A stretch of DNA of 64,000 nucleotides from Daejeonella rubra (GTDB lineage: Bacteria; Bacteroidota; Bacteroidia; Sphingobacteriales; Sphingobacteriaceae), in NCBI RefSeq assembly GCF_900103545.1, contig NZ_FNHH01000016.1:1-64000 (forward strand), read 5' to 3'. The translations under genes were made by a program, and so were the position numbers. Below, one piece after another: positions 33,882-44,000 of this stretch; positions within the stretch are counted from its first letter, which is position 1, and the number at the start of each line of letters is the position of its first letter. Below the pieces are notes generated by a model. That model was not told the DNA's origin. It searched no databases and saw only the letters and a program-made list of their open reading frames with translations.

Positions 33882-35372
33882 ATGAGATTCAGAATTTTAT
33901 TATCTATGGCAGCCATAGTGGCTGCCACAGGAGAGTTACATGCGCAGTATTCAGCCGATGCTTTACGTTTTTCACAAACACAATCAAGCAGTACTGCCAG
34001 ATTTAAGGCTATTGGTGCACAAATCGGTGTGGGTGGAGATTTAAGTTCCATTGGTAGTAACCCTGCTGGAATTGGCTTATTTACAAGATCAGAATTTAGT
34101 TTCACCCCGGAATTCAATAGCTATAATGCTGATGCTCAATACCTTGGCAAGGTAACTGTTGGCAAAAAAGACCAGCTAGGTTTGGCCCATGCTGCAGTTG
34201 TATGGAATTCAACTGTTTCAAAACCTAAAGGTGCAAAACTGGATGAGGGCTGGATCAGTTTTAACTTCGGCCTTGGTTATAACAGAACTAAAGCTTACGG
34301 AGATAATATCCTATTCTCTGGTACAAATACCCAAACCTCCATTGCGGATTATTACGCGCAGTTAGCCACCACAAATTACGGTGCACCTAACTCCCTCCCT
34401 TCAGGAAGTCTGGAAAGAATGGCCTATGATAATTATCTGATCGGTTATGATAATTCTAACGGACAGTATTTCCCGGAGACTGATGTGAATAATGTCCAGA
34501 CTAAAAATGATTTAAGAACCGGTTCTCAGGGAGAATTCAATTTTGCATTTGGGGCGAATTACAGCAATCAATTTTACATTGGAGCAAGTATCGGAATAGC
34601 AAGTATAAATTACACTTCCAATGCGAATTATAAAGAAAAAGGATATAATGTAACTGAAAGGAATGATTATGATATGTCATACCGACAGGCACAGATCACT
34701 AAAGGTTCAGGAATAAATGCAAAATTGGGTGCAATATACAGGCCGGTCCCAACAGTACGCTTAGGAGCAACAATCGAATCTCCAACATGGTATACTATCG
34801 ATGATAGCTATTCTGAAGTACTGGATACAAAATATGGCAAAAACACGGTCGATTCTCAATTTTTAAATAATGATGAAACTTATGATTTCGCTTACAAGTT
34901 ACGTACTCCTCTTAAGGTTAGTGGGGGTATTGGAGTATTCATAAATAATCAGGGATTTATATCTGCCGATGTTGACTATGTAGATTACTCTACAATAAAT
35001 TTTTCTACAGCTCAGAATTATGAAGATACTGATGTCATTTTAGATAATAACAGAGAAATATTGAACAATTACAAAAGTGCAATAAACTATCGTTTAGGTG
35101 CAGAATATAAGCTCGATAAACTAATGTTAAGAGCAGGATACGGAGTACAGGGTAACCCTTATAAAGCACTGGACAATGACAGGTTTAAAACCAGTACCTA
35201 CAGTGGCGGAATGGGTTATCGCTTCAACGACATTTATATAGATATGACGTATCAGCAAATTGTATATAATTCTGATATAAAACCATATACCCTGAATCCA
35301 GGTACTAGTCCAATGGCATCCATAAAGAATACAAGAAACAATGTTTTCCTTACAATTGGGAAAAGGTTTTAA
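33882..35372 (+). CDS. Outer-membrane beta-barrel protein (FadL/OmpP1/TodX-like)
   Basis: A 496-residue protein with a signal peptide (residues 1-21, ending LHAQ), followed by YSADALRFSQTQSSSTARFKAIGAQIGVGGDLSSIGSNPAGIGLFTRSEFSF. This GGDLSSIGSNPAGIG block is the hallmark of FadL-type barrels, which move hydrophobic molecules across the outer membrane. The rest has alternating strands and ends with Phe (GKRF), as barrel proteins do. It lies 17 bases after the Tyr-rich lipoprotein gene, so the two probably form a surface unit. A terminator follows at once. The substrate is unknown. Confidence 0.88.
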   Translation: MRFRILLSMAAIVAATGELHAQYSADALRFSQTQSSSTARFKAIGAQIGVGGDLSSIGSNPAGIGLFTRSEFSFTPEFNSYNADAQYLGKVTVGKKDQLGLAHAAVVWNSTVSKPKGAKLDEGWISFNFGLGYNRTKAYGDNILFSGTNTQTSIADYYAQLATTNYGAPNSLPSGSLERMAYDNYLIGYDNSNGQYFPETDVNNVQTKNDLRTGSQGEFNFAFGANYSNQFYIGASIGIASINYTSNANYKEKGYNVTERNDYDMSYRQAQITKGSGINAKLGAIYRPVPTVRLGATIESPTWYTIDDSYSEVLDTKYGKNTVDSQFLNNDETYDFAYKLRTPLKVSGGIGVFINNQGFISADVDYVDYSTINFSTAQNYEDTDVILDNNREILNNYKSAINYRLGAEYKLDKLMLRAGYGVQGNPYKALDNDRFKTSTYSGGMGYRFNDIYIDMTYQQIVYNSDIKPYTLNPGTSPMASIKNTRNNVFLTIGKRF

Positions 35373-35374
35373 AC

Positions 35375-35409
35375 AAAAAAAAATCCGCCTGAAAGCGGAT
35401 TTTTTTTTT
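35375..35409 (+). terminator. Bidirectional intrinsic terminator
   Basis: AAATCCGC and GCGGATTT form an 8-bp stem, loop CTGAAA, with A and T runs on both sides. It lies between convergent genes (the outer-membrane protein and Dps). Confidence 0.95.
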
Positions 35410-35422
35410 GTTGGTTAATGTA

Positions 35423-35902
35423 TTAACTTCTTCCTACAAAGGAACGAAGCATCCAGTTATTCTTTTCTTTAAACTGCATAAATGAATTGATAAGGTCATT
35501 GGTACCATCGTCGCCAATTTCAGCAGTCATGCTCATTATTGAACGTTCCATTTCAATAAGCTTACTGAAATCATCCATGATAGCCAATACCATATCTGTA
35601 TCTTTCATTCCTATAGTATCGATCTCTTTCAGTTCTGAAATCTTTATATATTCTGTAAACGTACTGTATGGAGATTTACCAAGTGTAAGAATACGTTCTG
35701 CGAGAGCATCGATCGTTAATTGTGCATTGGTATAAAGCTCTTCAAATTTTATATGAAGAGTGAAGAAATGTGAACCCTTCACGTTCCAATGGCATCCACG
35801 TAGCTTTTGATAGTGAATATGATAGTTCGCTAATAGATCGTTTAAGTGATCAATTACTGGTTTAACTTCTTTATCTGTCAGACTAATTTCTTTGGGATTC
35901 AT
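35423..35902 (-). CDS. dps: Dps-family DNA starvation/ferritin-like protein
   Basis: A 159-residue ferritin-fold protein that stores iron and protects DNA from peroxide. Ferroxidase-site pieces are visible: HWNVKGSHFFTLH near residues 39-51 and FEELYTNAQLTIDALAER near 54-70. The TDMVLAIMDDFSKLIEMERS helix and the terminal R-rich tail complete the Dps layout. Family members form 12-mers. It is a single gene with its own terminator. It fits an oxidative-stress theme in this window with peroxiredoxin and fRMsr. Confidence 0.93.
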   Translation of the reverse strand: MNPKEISLTDKEVKPVIDHLNDLLANYHIHYQKLRGCHWNVKGSHFFTLHIKFEELYTNAQLTIDALAERILTLGKSPYSTFTEYIKISELKEIDTIGMKDTDMVLAIMDDFSKLIEMERSIMSMTAEIGDDGTNDLINSFMQFKEKNNWMLRSFVGRS

Positions 35903-36001
35903 AATCGTTCTTTTTTGTTTATAACATATACTTATGCAAATATCCTGCCTGAATAAGTTTAACTAAGTATTAAAACCAATTCGGCTGTAGCAGAAAAGAC
36001 G

Positions 36002-36009
36002 TACTTTTG
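36002..36009 (+). promoter_or_regulatory. -7 promoter element of the DUF4905 gene
   Basis: TACTTTTG matches TAnnTTTG exactly, and only 6 bases separate it from the ATG at 36016. The transcription start would fall at or next to the start codon, so the mRNA is probably leaderless. This also excludes a TTG start at 36007. Confidence 0.6.
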
Positions 36010-36015
36010 CATTCC

Positions 36016-36780
36016 ATGGTGCCAAAAACAGAACAGCTCAGACAGATTTTTTCAGAAAAATTCAAGGGGTTAATATGGAAGATCCGTATTCAGGAGAAAA
36101 AAGGATATCTGGCTATTGAAAGCCGTCAATTAGAATCCGGAAAAATTGCCTTTACTGTTTTAGATCATCAAACTGGTGAGATAAATTTTAAAGAAAAATC
36201 TTTTTTAGAGCCAATGAATCTCAATCTAGCATATGCAGCCCAGAATAATATACTATTAACAGCAAACGAACATACTGAAAGTCCTGCAAGCAAAGGATTG
36301 ATTTCTGTAAATATCGTTGATGGTGAAATTTTGTGGGAACGATACAATTTCACCCTCAATCAGGCAGTTCCAGACGGAGTGCAGGTTTTTGACCCAAAAA
36401 TCTATCCAAGAAAATATACCTGGATTGATCACATAAGTGCTGAGAATATAGTTGAACAAGAAAATAGTCAATATGAAAATAGCTATCTAATATTTCCTGC
36501 TTTGGTTGAATCCTATACTTTACCCGACTTTATTGATCATGGTCCAATTCAGGGAGATATCTCTGTTTTGAGCTTTAACAGACTCAGCATGGTATGTTTT
36601 CATCAAACATTTGAAAATAATATGCAGCAGAGACTTGTTGTTTATCAGGATGATAGGATATTACTTGATGATATTATGATTGCTGGTATACAAAAACTAC
36701 AGCCTGAGTCGTTCTTTATTGTGAACAAGCGATTGTTGTACATCCGAAATAAGGATGAAATCGTTTCATATTTTGTATAA
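36016..36780 (+). CDS. DUF4905 family protein
   Basis: About 254 residues with no signal peptide. The sequence has alternating strand-rich blocks (IWKIRIQEKKGYLAIESRQLESGKIAFTVLD, then IPLGLISVNIVDGEILWERYNFTLN-like turns) and ends ILDDIMIAGIQKLQP...LLYIRNKDEIVSYFV. The DGEILWE block recalls PQQ/WD-propeller blades, and the family is restricted to Bacteroidota with unknown function. A promoter element immediately before the ATG suggests its own transcript. It is 25 bases upstream of the LysM gene, so the two may also be co-transcribed. Confidence 0.75.
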   Translation: MVPKTEQLRQIFSEKFKGLIWKIRIQEKKGYLAIESRQLESGKIAFTVLDHQTGEINFKEKSFLEPMNLNLAYAAQNNILLTANEHTESPASKGLISVNIVDGEILWERYNFTLNQAVPDGVQVFDPKIYPRKYTWIDHISAENIVEQENSQYENSYLIFPALVESYTLPDFIDHGPIQGDISVLSFNRLSMVCFHQTFENNMQQRLVVYQDDRILLDDIMIAGIQKLQPESFFIVNKRLLYIRNKDEIVSYFV

Positions 36781-36805
36781 TTGCACAAATTTTAAAACCA
36801 GATAA

Positions 36806-37687
36806 ATGCTGAGACAATTAGTTTTATCAATTTCCTTTGCCCTTATAGCCTGTACTGCAAGTGCCGCTATAGATTCTGTAAGTGTTGAAAATCTTAATGG
36901 TAAAAAAAATATAGTTCATAAAGTGGAGGCCAAAGAGACCTATTACTCTATTGCCCGGAAATATAACGTAACGCCACAATCTGTAATTCAATTTAACAGC
37001 AACAGATCCTTACAGATCGGTACCATACTGAGAGTTCCTACAGAAAGACCTTTTACAGATACCTCTATTATAAGTGCAGGTAGTAAGCAAGAGTCGCGTA
37101 CTTCTGCTAAAGTAGCTGTAATCGATTATAAGGTTGGTCCCCGTGAATATCTTGTTGCCATTGCAAAAAAGTTTAATACTACAGTAGAGGATCTGAAAAC
37201 ATTAAATAATCTGACAAGTAATAATCTTGCTATTGGTCAGATAATCAAGGTTCCATTTGGGTCTGGGCCTGCCGAGCAGTTGTCTCCCCCACCGGCATTT
37301 CCATTGGATATGCCTAAATTGGAGTCAAGAACCAGTTCTACTTCAATAGACAGCAGCAAAAGTGCAAGCGAAAGACTAAAATTACCTGTTGCCAGATATG
37401 GCCTTCGGGAAGTTAATGAGAGAGGTGTAGCTATTTGGATAGCAGATGAAAATCTGGATGGGACTAAGATGCTGGCTCTTCATCAAACGGCACCAATAGG
37501 AACTGTGATTAAAATCACTAATCCTATGACAGGCAAAAGTACCTTTGCAAAAGTTGTTGGGAAGTTTACTGAAAACGAGTCATCAAAAGATGCTATTATT
37601 GTAGTGACTAAGGCTACTGCTGAATTAATTGGAGCAATAGATAAAAGATTTCAAGCAACCTTAATATACGGTGTTCCTAATGAATAA
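36806..37687 (+). CDS. Double LysM protein with RlpA-like DPBB domain
   Basis: A 293-residue exported protein. The signal peptide is at about residues 1-20. Two LysM domains follow: residues 35-80 (VHKVEAKETYYSIARKYNVTPQSVIQFN) and 100-150 (DYKVGPREYLVAIAKKFNTTVEDL). After a Pro/Ser-rich linker, a double-psi beta-barrel lies at about 200-290 (WIADENLDGTKMLALHQTAPIGTVIKITNP). LysM binds peptidoglycan, and DPBB/RlpA domains remodel or bind glycan strands. Its stop overlaps the start of uridine kinase by 8 bases. Probable cell-wall role (inference from domains). Confidence 0.85.
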   Translation: MLRQLVLSISFALIACTASAAIDSVSVENLNGKKNIVHKVEAKETYYSIARKYNVTPQSVIQFNSNRSLQIGTILRVPTERPFTDTSIISAGSKQESRTSAKVAVIDYKVGPREYLVAIAKKFNTTVEDLKTLNNLTSNNLAIGQIIKVPFGSGPAEQLSPPPAFPLDMPKLESRTSSTSIDSSKSASERLKLPVARYGLREVNERGVAIWIADENLDGTKMLALHQTAPIGTVIKITNPMTGKSTFAKVVGKFTENESSKDAIIVVTKATAELIGAIDKRFQATLIYGVPNE

Positions 37688-38330
37688 AAAGCCATTTGTG
37701 ATTGGTATTGCCGGAGGTAGTGGTTCCGGAAAAACATTCTTTTTAAAATGCTTCTTAAACCATTTTAAGGAAGAAGAAGTTTGTTTGTTATCACAGGATG
37801 ATTATTATTATAGAGTAGCTCATAACATGACTGCTGAGGAAAACAAGCTATACAACTTTGATCTTCCATCTACAATTGACAATGATCAATTTTTAAGTGA
37901 TATTAAAAGGCTTATCAATGGAGAAACTGTTTATCAGAAAGAATACACCTTTAATAATCCAAATGCTGAACCCAAACTTTTAGAGATCAAGCCAGCTCCA
38001 ATAGTTATAGTTGAAGGGTTATTCATACTTCACTTTAAAGAAATTTCACAAATTTTAGATCTGAAGATATTTATAGATACTGATGAAGATATTGCCCTGC
38101 AGCGACGACTAAAGCGCGATCTTATAGAACGTGGCTATCCTGAAGGTGATGTACTTTATAAATGGAACAATCATGTTATGCCGGCATACAAAGATTATTT
38201 GTTGCCGCATAAGGAACAATGCGATTCGATCATTACTAATAACACCCATGTTGCTGAAGATATCATTCAGATAACAAGCCAAATTTCAGGCAATCTTCGT
38301 GCTAATGTCCTTGATAAATCATTGATTTAA
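37680..38330 (+). CDS. udk: Uridine kinase
   Basis: About 216 residues. The P-loop GGSGSGKT is at residues 12-19, and DDYY follows near residue 40. NFDLPSTIDNDQF and the lid region RRLKRDLIERGY (about 145-156) are typical of uridine/cytidine kinases that phosphorylate nucleosides to UMP/CMP. I choose the ATG at 37680 (MNKKPF); an in-frame ATG three codons earlier lies inside the previous gene. The stop overlaps the convergent scoB gene by 4 bases. Confidence 0.93.
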   Translation: MNKKPFVIGIAGGSGSGKTFFLKCFLNHFKEEEVCLLSQDDYYYRVAHNMTAEENKLYNFDLPSTIDNDQFLSDIKRLINGETVYQKEYTFNNPNAEPKLLEIKPAPIVIVEGLFILHFKEISQILDLKIFIDTDEDIALQRRLKRDLIERGYPEGDVLYKWNNHVMPAYKDYLLPHKEQCDSIITNNTHVAEDIIQITSQISGNLRANVLDKSLI

Positions 38331-38983
38331 ATCTGCATTTCGGGTATTTCACCCTCGATGATCAATTTTCCTGTAGTTGCTTTTCTGATCTCTTCAACGG
38401 AAACACCGGGTGCCCGCTCCAATAACCTGAACCCACCTCCACTGGCAATTTCGAGTACAGCCAGTTCCGTAACAATTTTTTTAACGCATTTCACACCGGT
38501 TAGGGGCAAAGAACATTCAGATAATAATTTACTTTCTCCTGCTTTGTTTACATGCTGCATAGCTACAATGATATTTTTAGCTGAAGCCACCAGGTCCATT
38601 GCACCACCCATTCCCTTAACCATCTTCCCTGGAATCTTCCAGTTTGCTATATCACCATTTTCTGAAACCTCCATTGCACCAAGAATGGTCAGATCTACCT
38701 TTTGAGATCGGATCATACCAAAGCTCATGGCAGAATCAAAGATCGAAGAGCCGGGCAATGTTGTTATTGTTTGCTTCCCTGCATTGATCAGATCAGGATC
38801 TTCTTCTCCCTCAAAAGGAAAAGGCCCCATGCCTAATAATCCATTTTCAGATTGAAGAACTATATTTATTCCTTCAGGAATATAATTAGCAACTAAAGTA
38901 GGGATACCAATTCCGAGATTGACATAATACCCATCCTTTATTTCCTTTGCTATACGCTTTGCAATTCCGGTTTTATCTAACAT
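38327..38983 (-). CDS. scoB: 3-oxoacid CoA-transferase subunit B
   Basis: A 218-residue beta subunit of the succinyl-CoA:3-ketoacid CoA-transferase family. The catalytic glutamate is Glu46 in QSENGLLGMG, the family signature that forms the glutamyl-CoA thioester. Other markers are the N-terminal NLGIGIPTLVANYIP and the LGAMEVSENGDIANWKIPG stretch. With scoA it moves CoA from succinyl-CoA to acetoacetate or a similar oxoacid, so these cells can activate ketoacids. It lies downstream of scoA with a 90-base gap that holds a small TGCC/GGCA hairpin. Confidence 0.94.
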   Translation of the reverse strand: MLDKTGIAKRIAKEIKDGYYVNLGIGIPTLVANYIPEGINIVLQSENGLLGMGPFPFEGEEDPDLINAGKQTITTLPGSSIFDSAMSFGMIRSQKVDLTILGAMEVSENGDIANWKIPGKMVKGMGGAMDLVASAKNIIVAMQHVNKAGESKLLSECSLPLTGVKCVKKIVTELAVLEIASGGGFRLLERAPGVSVEEIRKATTGKLIIEGEIPEMQI

Positions 38984-39073
38984 TGATTGGTTAATTTAAA
39001 GTTTGTCTTGTGGCTGCTGAAAGAAATCTTATTTATTTAAGACCATAAAATTGCCTGAAAGGCATAATTAATG

Positions 39074-39775
39074 TCATTCTTTAGGTCTTACTGTCCGCTG
39101 TTCGATTCTTTTTTCATAGTCCTTACCCTGAAATATCCGATGTACATATATCCCCGGAGTATGGATCTGATCTGGATCAAGTTCACCTACTTCTACAAGA
39201 TGCTCTACTTCTGCTATAGTTATTTTACCGGCCATTGCCATAACAGGATTGAAATTTCGGGCAGTAGAGCGGAAAATAAGATTTCCTGCCGTATCACCTT
39301 TCCAGGCCTTGACAATTGCAAAATCAGCATCAAATGCCATTTCCATCAGGTAATCTTTACCATTAAAGTTTCTGATCTCTTTACCCTGTGCAACTTCTGT
39401 TCCTACACCTGCAGGTGTAAAAATAGCGGGCATTCCGTATCCTGCGGCCATACAACGGGTAGCTAAAGTCCCCTGTGGCACCAGTTCAACTTCAAGCTCA
39501 CCGCTTAATAATTGTCTTTCAAACTCGGCGTTTTCTCCAACATAAGAAGATATCATCTTTTTAACCTGGCGCTTCCTGAGCATCAACCCTATCCCAAAAT
39601 CATCTACACCAGCATTATTAGAAATACAGGTAAGCTGATCTATACCCTTGTTTACCAGTGCATTAATACAATTTTCAGGAATGCCACATAAACCAAAACC
39701 ACCCAGCATTAGTGTCATACCACTGGAAATATCCTGAATGGCCTCATCGGCATTCGCAACGACTTTATTGATCAT
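39074..39775 (-). CDS. scoA: 3-oxoacid CoA-transferase subunit A
   Basis: A 233-residue alpha subunit that pairs with ScoB. It has the GGFGLCGIPENCI turn near residues 23-35 and the KKMISSYVGENAEFERQLLSGELEVELVPQGTLATR region that binds CoA. The 5' end of this gene, codons 1-8 plus about 30 bases upstream, is also present as a second copy near 46 kb (45973-46027). Expression may therefore depend on a promoter within the intervening DNA, because only about 30 bases of ancestral upstream sequence remain next to it (inference). Confidence 0.93.
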   Translation of the reverse strand: MINKVVANADEAIQDISSGMTLMLGGFGLCGIPENCINALVNKGIDQLTCISNNAGVDDFGIGLMLRKRQVKKMISSYVGENAEFERQLLSGELEVELVPQGTLATRCMAAGYGMPAIFTPAGVGTEVAQGKEIRNFNGKDYLMEMAFDADFAIVKAWKGDTAGNLIFRSTARNFNPVMAMAGKITIAEVEHLVEVGELDPDQIHTPGIYVHRIFQGKDYEKRIEQRTVRPKE

Positions 39776-39805
39776 ACATAATTGGTTTTAGACGAAATTA
39801 CCAAA
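39751..39805. repeat. Intact copy of a direct repeat (scoA start and upstream bases)
   Basis: This 55-base stretch covers the first eight codons of scoA and about 30 bases upstream. The other copy at 45973-46027 matches at roughly 50 positions, with one single-base gap, in the same orientation. The start codons fall at identical offsets (39775 and 45997). The two copies bound the 6.2-kb segment carrying the lipoprotein and T9SS genes. Confidence 0.85.
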
Positions 39806-40385
39806 AGCCGGCAATATTTGTTCAGAATACTTACTCTCAAGAACAATAATATTAAAGTTGGAGCCACTACCTTTGACCCTATCATAGCATCATTGCAATA
39901 AATCATACTTAAAATGTCATTATATAGAATAATAATTCTTTTAAGGACAATCTATTTTGATCTAATTAGCTTGACGACTACTAATTTATTTGGGATTCCT
40001 AAATCAAATTGATAAACATGATTCGCAGAATAAATATCTATTTATTGGTCATTGATAAAAACTTAATCGTGCCTTGAGCTTTAAGTCAGATTAAGTTTAA
40101 AAAAATATATTTCCTACTCTTTTCCAATTTGAGTTCCGCCGCCGCCACTTTGAAATAATATGTATTCGCCAATTGAAAACAGATCAAATCATACCGATGT
40201 TTTAGCCAATCTTTTGAAATTAAAAATTAATTCAAGTAACCAGTGAACGCTTAAGGCTTTATTAAACTATAATAACTATCCTCACTCATTTTATATATGC
40301 AAATCTCATCCTATAACAGCAGCTCTCTTTTTGATATTTCGTTTTTAAAAGTAAATAAATGAGCTATAGGAATCCTAAATTAATC
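39806..40385. other. Gene-free spacer before the lipoprotein gene
   Basis: A 580-base A+T-rich stretch with no supportable reading frame and no RNA or terminator that I recognise. It lies inside the segment bounded by the two scoA 5' copies. Confidence 0.5.
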
Positions 40386-41078
40386 TTAGTTTACTTGAAA
40401 CTGATAGTTTCCAGAATCGGAAGTATTTCCTTTAGAGTCTTTTGTTAAGACCTTCCAGTAATAAGTTGTATTACTGAGCACAGTTACATCATTTAAAACA
40501 CTGTTGACTAGATTACCTGAGAGCAAAGTTGGACTGGTTGTTGTCCCAAGGTAAACATTATAGGATATGATATCATTGTCTGCATCGCTTCCATTCCAAT
40601 CCAAAGTAATTTTCCCGCCCGTTGCGGTCACGCTGGCCCCCATAAGAGGAACCATCCCATCGGCTGGAAAGGGTGCATAAAAAATAGAGGCAGGACCGGC
40701 ATTATAAAACTTCCAAACCTCACTTTGTGCTGGTGTTCCGTTCGCAGCAGATTTGGATATGATATACCAGGAGTAAGGAGTGTTTCTGGATAAATTTATA
40801 TTAAGCTGATTATTTGCTGCAGAAGGGTAAGTACTACTTATACCTGTTTCAAGGTTTTTTAATACAAGGTCATAACTATCGGTATTATCAGACCTATTCC
40901 ATTTGAACTCAATAGAACTCTGAGTATCTGAAATAATTGTGCCGGATGTACAAGCCTCATTTTGGGCCGGGAATAAAAGCACTGCCTTGCCAGGTTGTTT
41001 AACTGGTTCAGTATTGCTGGATTTTTTACAACTCCAGGCAACACTACATAGCAAGATTAAAATTGATAAGTATCTCAT
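40386..41078 (-). CDS. Lipoprotein with fibronectin-III-like domains
   Basis: A 230-residue protein with a lipoprotein signal ending AWSC (Cys17). The mature part has two beta-sandwich-like repeats, residues about 50-120 and 130-229, each with SYDLVLKN or SYNVYLGT and closing YYWKVLTKDSKGN or YSWYIISKSAANG. This pattern is typical of FnIII domains that decorate surface proteins. Its start overlaps the stop of the T9SS protein gene by 4 bases (ATGA), so the two are translationally coupled and probably act as one surface unit. Nothing enzymatic is visible. Confidence 0.8.
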   Translation of the reverse strand: MRYLSILILLCSVAWSCKKSSNTEPVKQPGKAVLLFPAQNEACTSGTIISDTQSSIEFKWNRSDNTDSYDLVLKNLETGISSTYPSAANNQLNINLSRNTPYSWYIISKSAANGTPAQSEVWKFYNAGPASIFYAPFPADGMVPLMGASVTATGGKITLDWNGSDADNDIISYNVYLGTTTSPTLLSGNLVNSVLNDVTVLSNTTYYWKVLTKDSKGNTSDSGNYQFQVN

Positions 41079-44000
41079 TTTTTTATAATTCTATAAATTG
41101 ATTCTGATTTAACAGTTGTAGTTTTTAATACATACATTCCTGCATCCAGACTTTCAAGTGCTAGTGCAATTGTGCCGCTTTCGTTATCGAAATGTTGTCT
41201 AAATACAACCCTTCCCTGTAAGGAGCGAATCTCAACCAGGGTTTTTAAAGGAAGAGTTGATAGGTTTAATACGCTCACAAAAGGGTTAGGGTAAATAATT
41301 GGTTTATCAAACACTTGAATATTCTTTTCAAAAATGCCCTGGCAGATTATGCCGGTAGAAACTTTAAGTGTATTATTTCCTGGTTTTAGATCAAGGCTGA
41401 GCTTTTCTTTATCTGTTCGGAAAACGGTTCCGTTGAGATCTATGATATATGAATTGCTCCCTTCCAGATCCAGGCTAATTTTATTGCCTTCTTTAACAAC
41501 CGCATACACCGAAAGGTCTTTCGGTTCCGTGATCACCAGATCAAAACATTGTTTGTAAGTAGCCTCTCCTGTAAGAGTTATACAAACGTTATAGGTTCCT
41601 GCTTGAAGATCCGTAAAATCCAGGGTACTTGTAAACGGACGTGACAAGTTCAGTCCATTGCCTGTAAGAACTGCTGTATAGCTTTTAGATTGTATTGCGG
41701 CTATGCTAATTTTGCCATTATTGCTGGTCTTACATGTTTCGCCATTTGCTGTAAGCTTAAAATTATTTGCAGGCAAAGTAAAGATCACATTTACTGTTGT
41801 AGCAACAGATATCAGGGTGACAGAATTAATAGTTATACTTACCGTGTAAGATCCCGATTCAGATGCAGTATAGGAAGAAGCTGTTGCTCCTGCAATATCA
41901 ATACCATTCTTCGCCCATTTATAAGCATACCCTGTTCCAGGGCTGGCCGTAAGCACCACATTCCCTCCTGACGCAAAAGTAGTTTGACCTCCTGCTGTAA
42001 CAATAGGCTTCGGAACGAATGTATAGCCAGAGAATGTGCCAGTACCGATGCTTGTTGTGACCGAAACATTTCCACTGGCACCTGAACCTACAACTGCTAT
42101 TATAGACGCAGGAGATATTACCGTAAAAGATGCCGCCGGAACACCACCAAAACTTACTGAACTGGCGGCAGTGAAATAATTGCCAGTGATAGTTACGGTG
42201 GCACTAGCCGCTGAGGTTGAAGGAGTAATGGAGGTAATAACTGGTGCAGAAGGTGCAACTGTGAGTATACCTGCCGTATAGCTAATATTATAGTTCAGAG
42301 CAGCTGCTCCACTTGCTGTTATGGGATAGGTGCCCGGAACAGAAGCTGATGTAGCAGTAGTAGAAACAGAGGGTTGCACACTTAGCACGCTGCTTGTCTC
42401 GCTATTTACAAAACCCGTGTAGCTCACAGTTAAGTTCGGGTTAGCTGTTCCCTGCACTTTTGTTTTATTGTCTGCCGTAATTGATAATGGAGCCCTGTTA
42501 ACTGTCAAAACGCCTGCTGTATACACAAATGTATAATTTGGCGAGACTGCACCGCTTGTCGTAATGGGATAGGTATTTACCTCTGAACTGGTGGTAGCCG
42601 TAGTAATTACCGCAGGCTGCGTATTTAATTTGGTTGCATCATCCCCGTTTACAAAACCAGTATAGCCTACAGTTAATGCCGGATTGACCGAACCGTAAAA
42701 TTTAGTTTTGTTATCAGCAGTAATAGTCAAAGCTGCAGGAGTAACTGTTAATGTTTGGGAAACTGGTACTGCAGCATTATAATTTGCATTGCCCGATTGC
42801 GAGGCTGTTATTACAGTAGTACCAGCCCCGGTAATATGTATTTTACCATCTGTTGTAATCGTTGCTATTGCAGTATTATTACTACTGTAGGTTATTGGGA
42901 TAGTGCTGTTATTGCTCGTAGCTCCGGGTGTAAAGTCAGCCGAACCATATGTTTTTGACGATAGTGAGGAAAAAGTAAGTGTTTGTTCATTGATTAACAA
43001 GACAGCATATCCTTCTACTATTCCCTGACCATTTAAAAATGTATATTCTAAATATTTATTGCCTGTTTTGTAATTATTAACAGTTGGAGTATAAACTGCG
43101 TAAGCGTTAGTATTATCTGCAGGATCTAAATTGGCAGAACCACTACCATTACTGCCGGAAATAATTTTTATATCATTTATGGTCTTATTCGATCCATATT
43201 TAGCATTGAAAGCTCCAACAAAAGCTGCCAGCTCAGTATCTGTAAAATACATCCTTAGTTTTGCCCCTGTTGAAGGTCCGCCGCTGGTAACTCCAAAATT
43301 CTTATTCATAAACATGGCGGAATAGGGAATATTCCCGTCTGCAATTATTTTATTTTCCCTGAATGCACTTGTAGATGGTAAAGATCGCTGAGTAATACAC
43401 ATAGTGCTTACAAGGGATGTGGGACCAGCTTGCAGGGATACAAACAACTTCCCTTCATCATCTGTAAATGCTTTAATCTGATTGGGTTGTAAATTTTGAG
43501 ATCCCAGACAGTTATAAATTTTATCTCCTATATAAGCAGAAACATCCGCTTCAAGGTTGAACTTATACCAATCATTCTCAACATGATAATAGGTGCCGCT
43601 TGACTGGATTAGATTTTGATCCTGCCCAAAACCAATGTATATATCATTCCCAGTATCTACAATGGTTTGTCCCTTTTTAGAGAAGGGCGTCTCGCTTACA
43701 TAGGTCCATTTATCCGCGACAGGATCATATTTTCTTATTTTACTATAGCTAAAACCAGCGCCAGGAGTGCCATTCAGGCCTACCATATAGACCAAGCCAT
43801 CTCTAACAAAAGTATTATTAGAACCCGCTTGAGACCCTCCGTCAACTATAAAGTCAGGAACAGGCTGCTTTAAAGACCAGGTATTTGTTGTACGATTGTA
43901 AGCGTACATTATGCTTGTACCAGATGAGGATGTGCCAAAAACGAAATATCCAATATCACCAATGCTAAAAGCAGCGTATACAGGCCCGCTTTGGGGACAA

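Noticed and set aside
33074..34006. Overlapping plus-strand frames of about 70-130 codons in the Tyr-rich lipoprotein gene
   Set aside because: They are shifted-frame shadows of the low-complexity lipoprotein; only the main frame has a lipobox signal and fits its neighbours.
36007..36016. TTG start for the DUF4905 gene
   Set aside because: The TTG lies inside the -7 promoter element TACTTTTG, so transcription would begin after it; ATG at 36016 is preferred.
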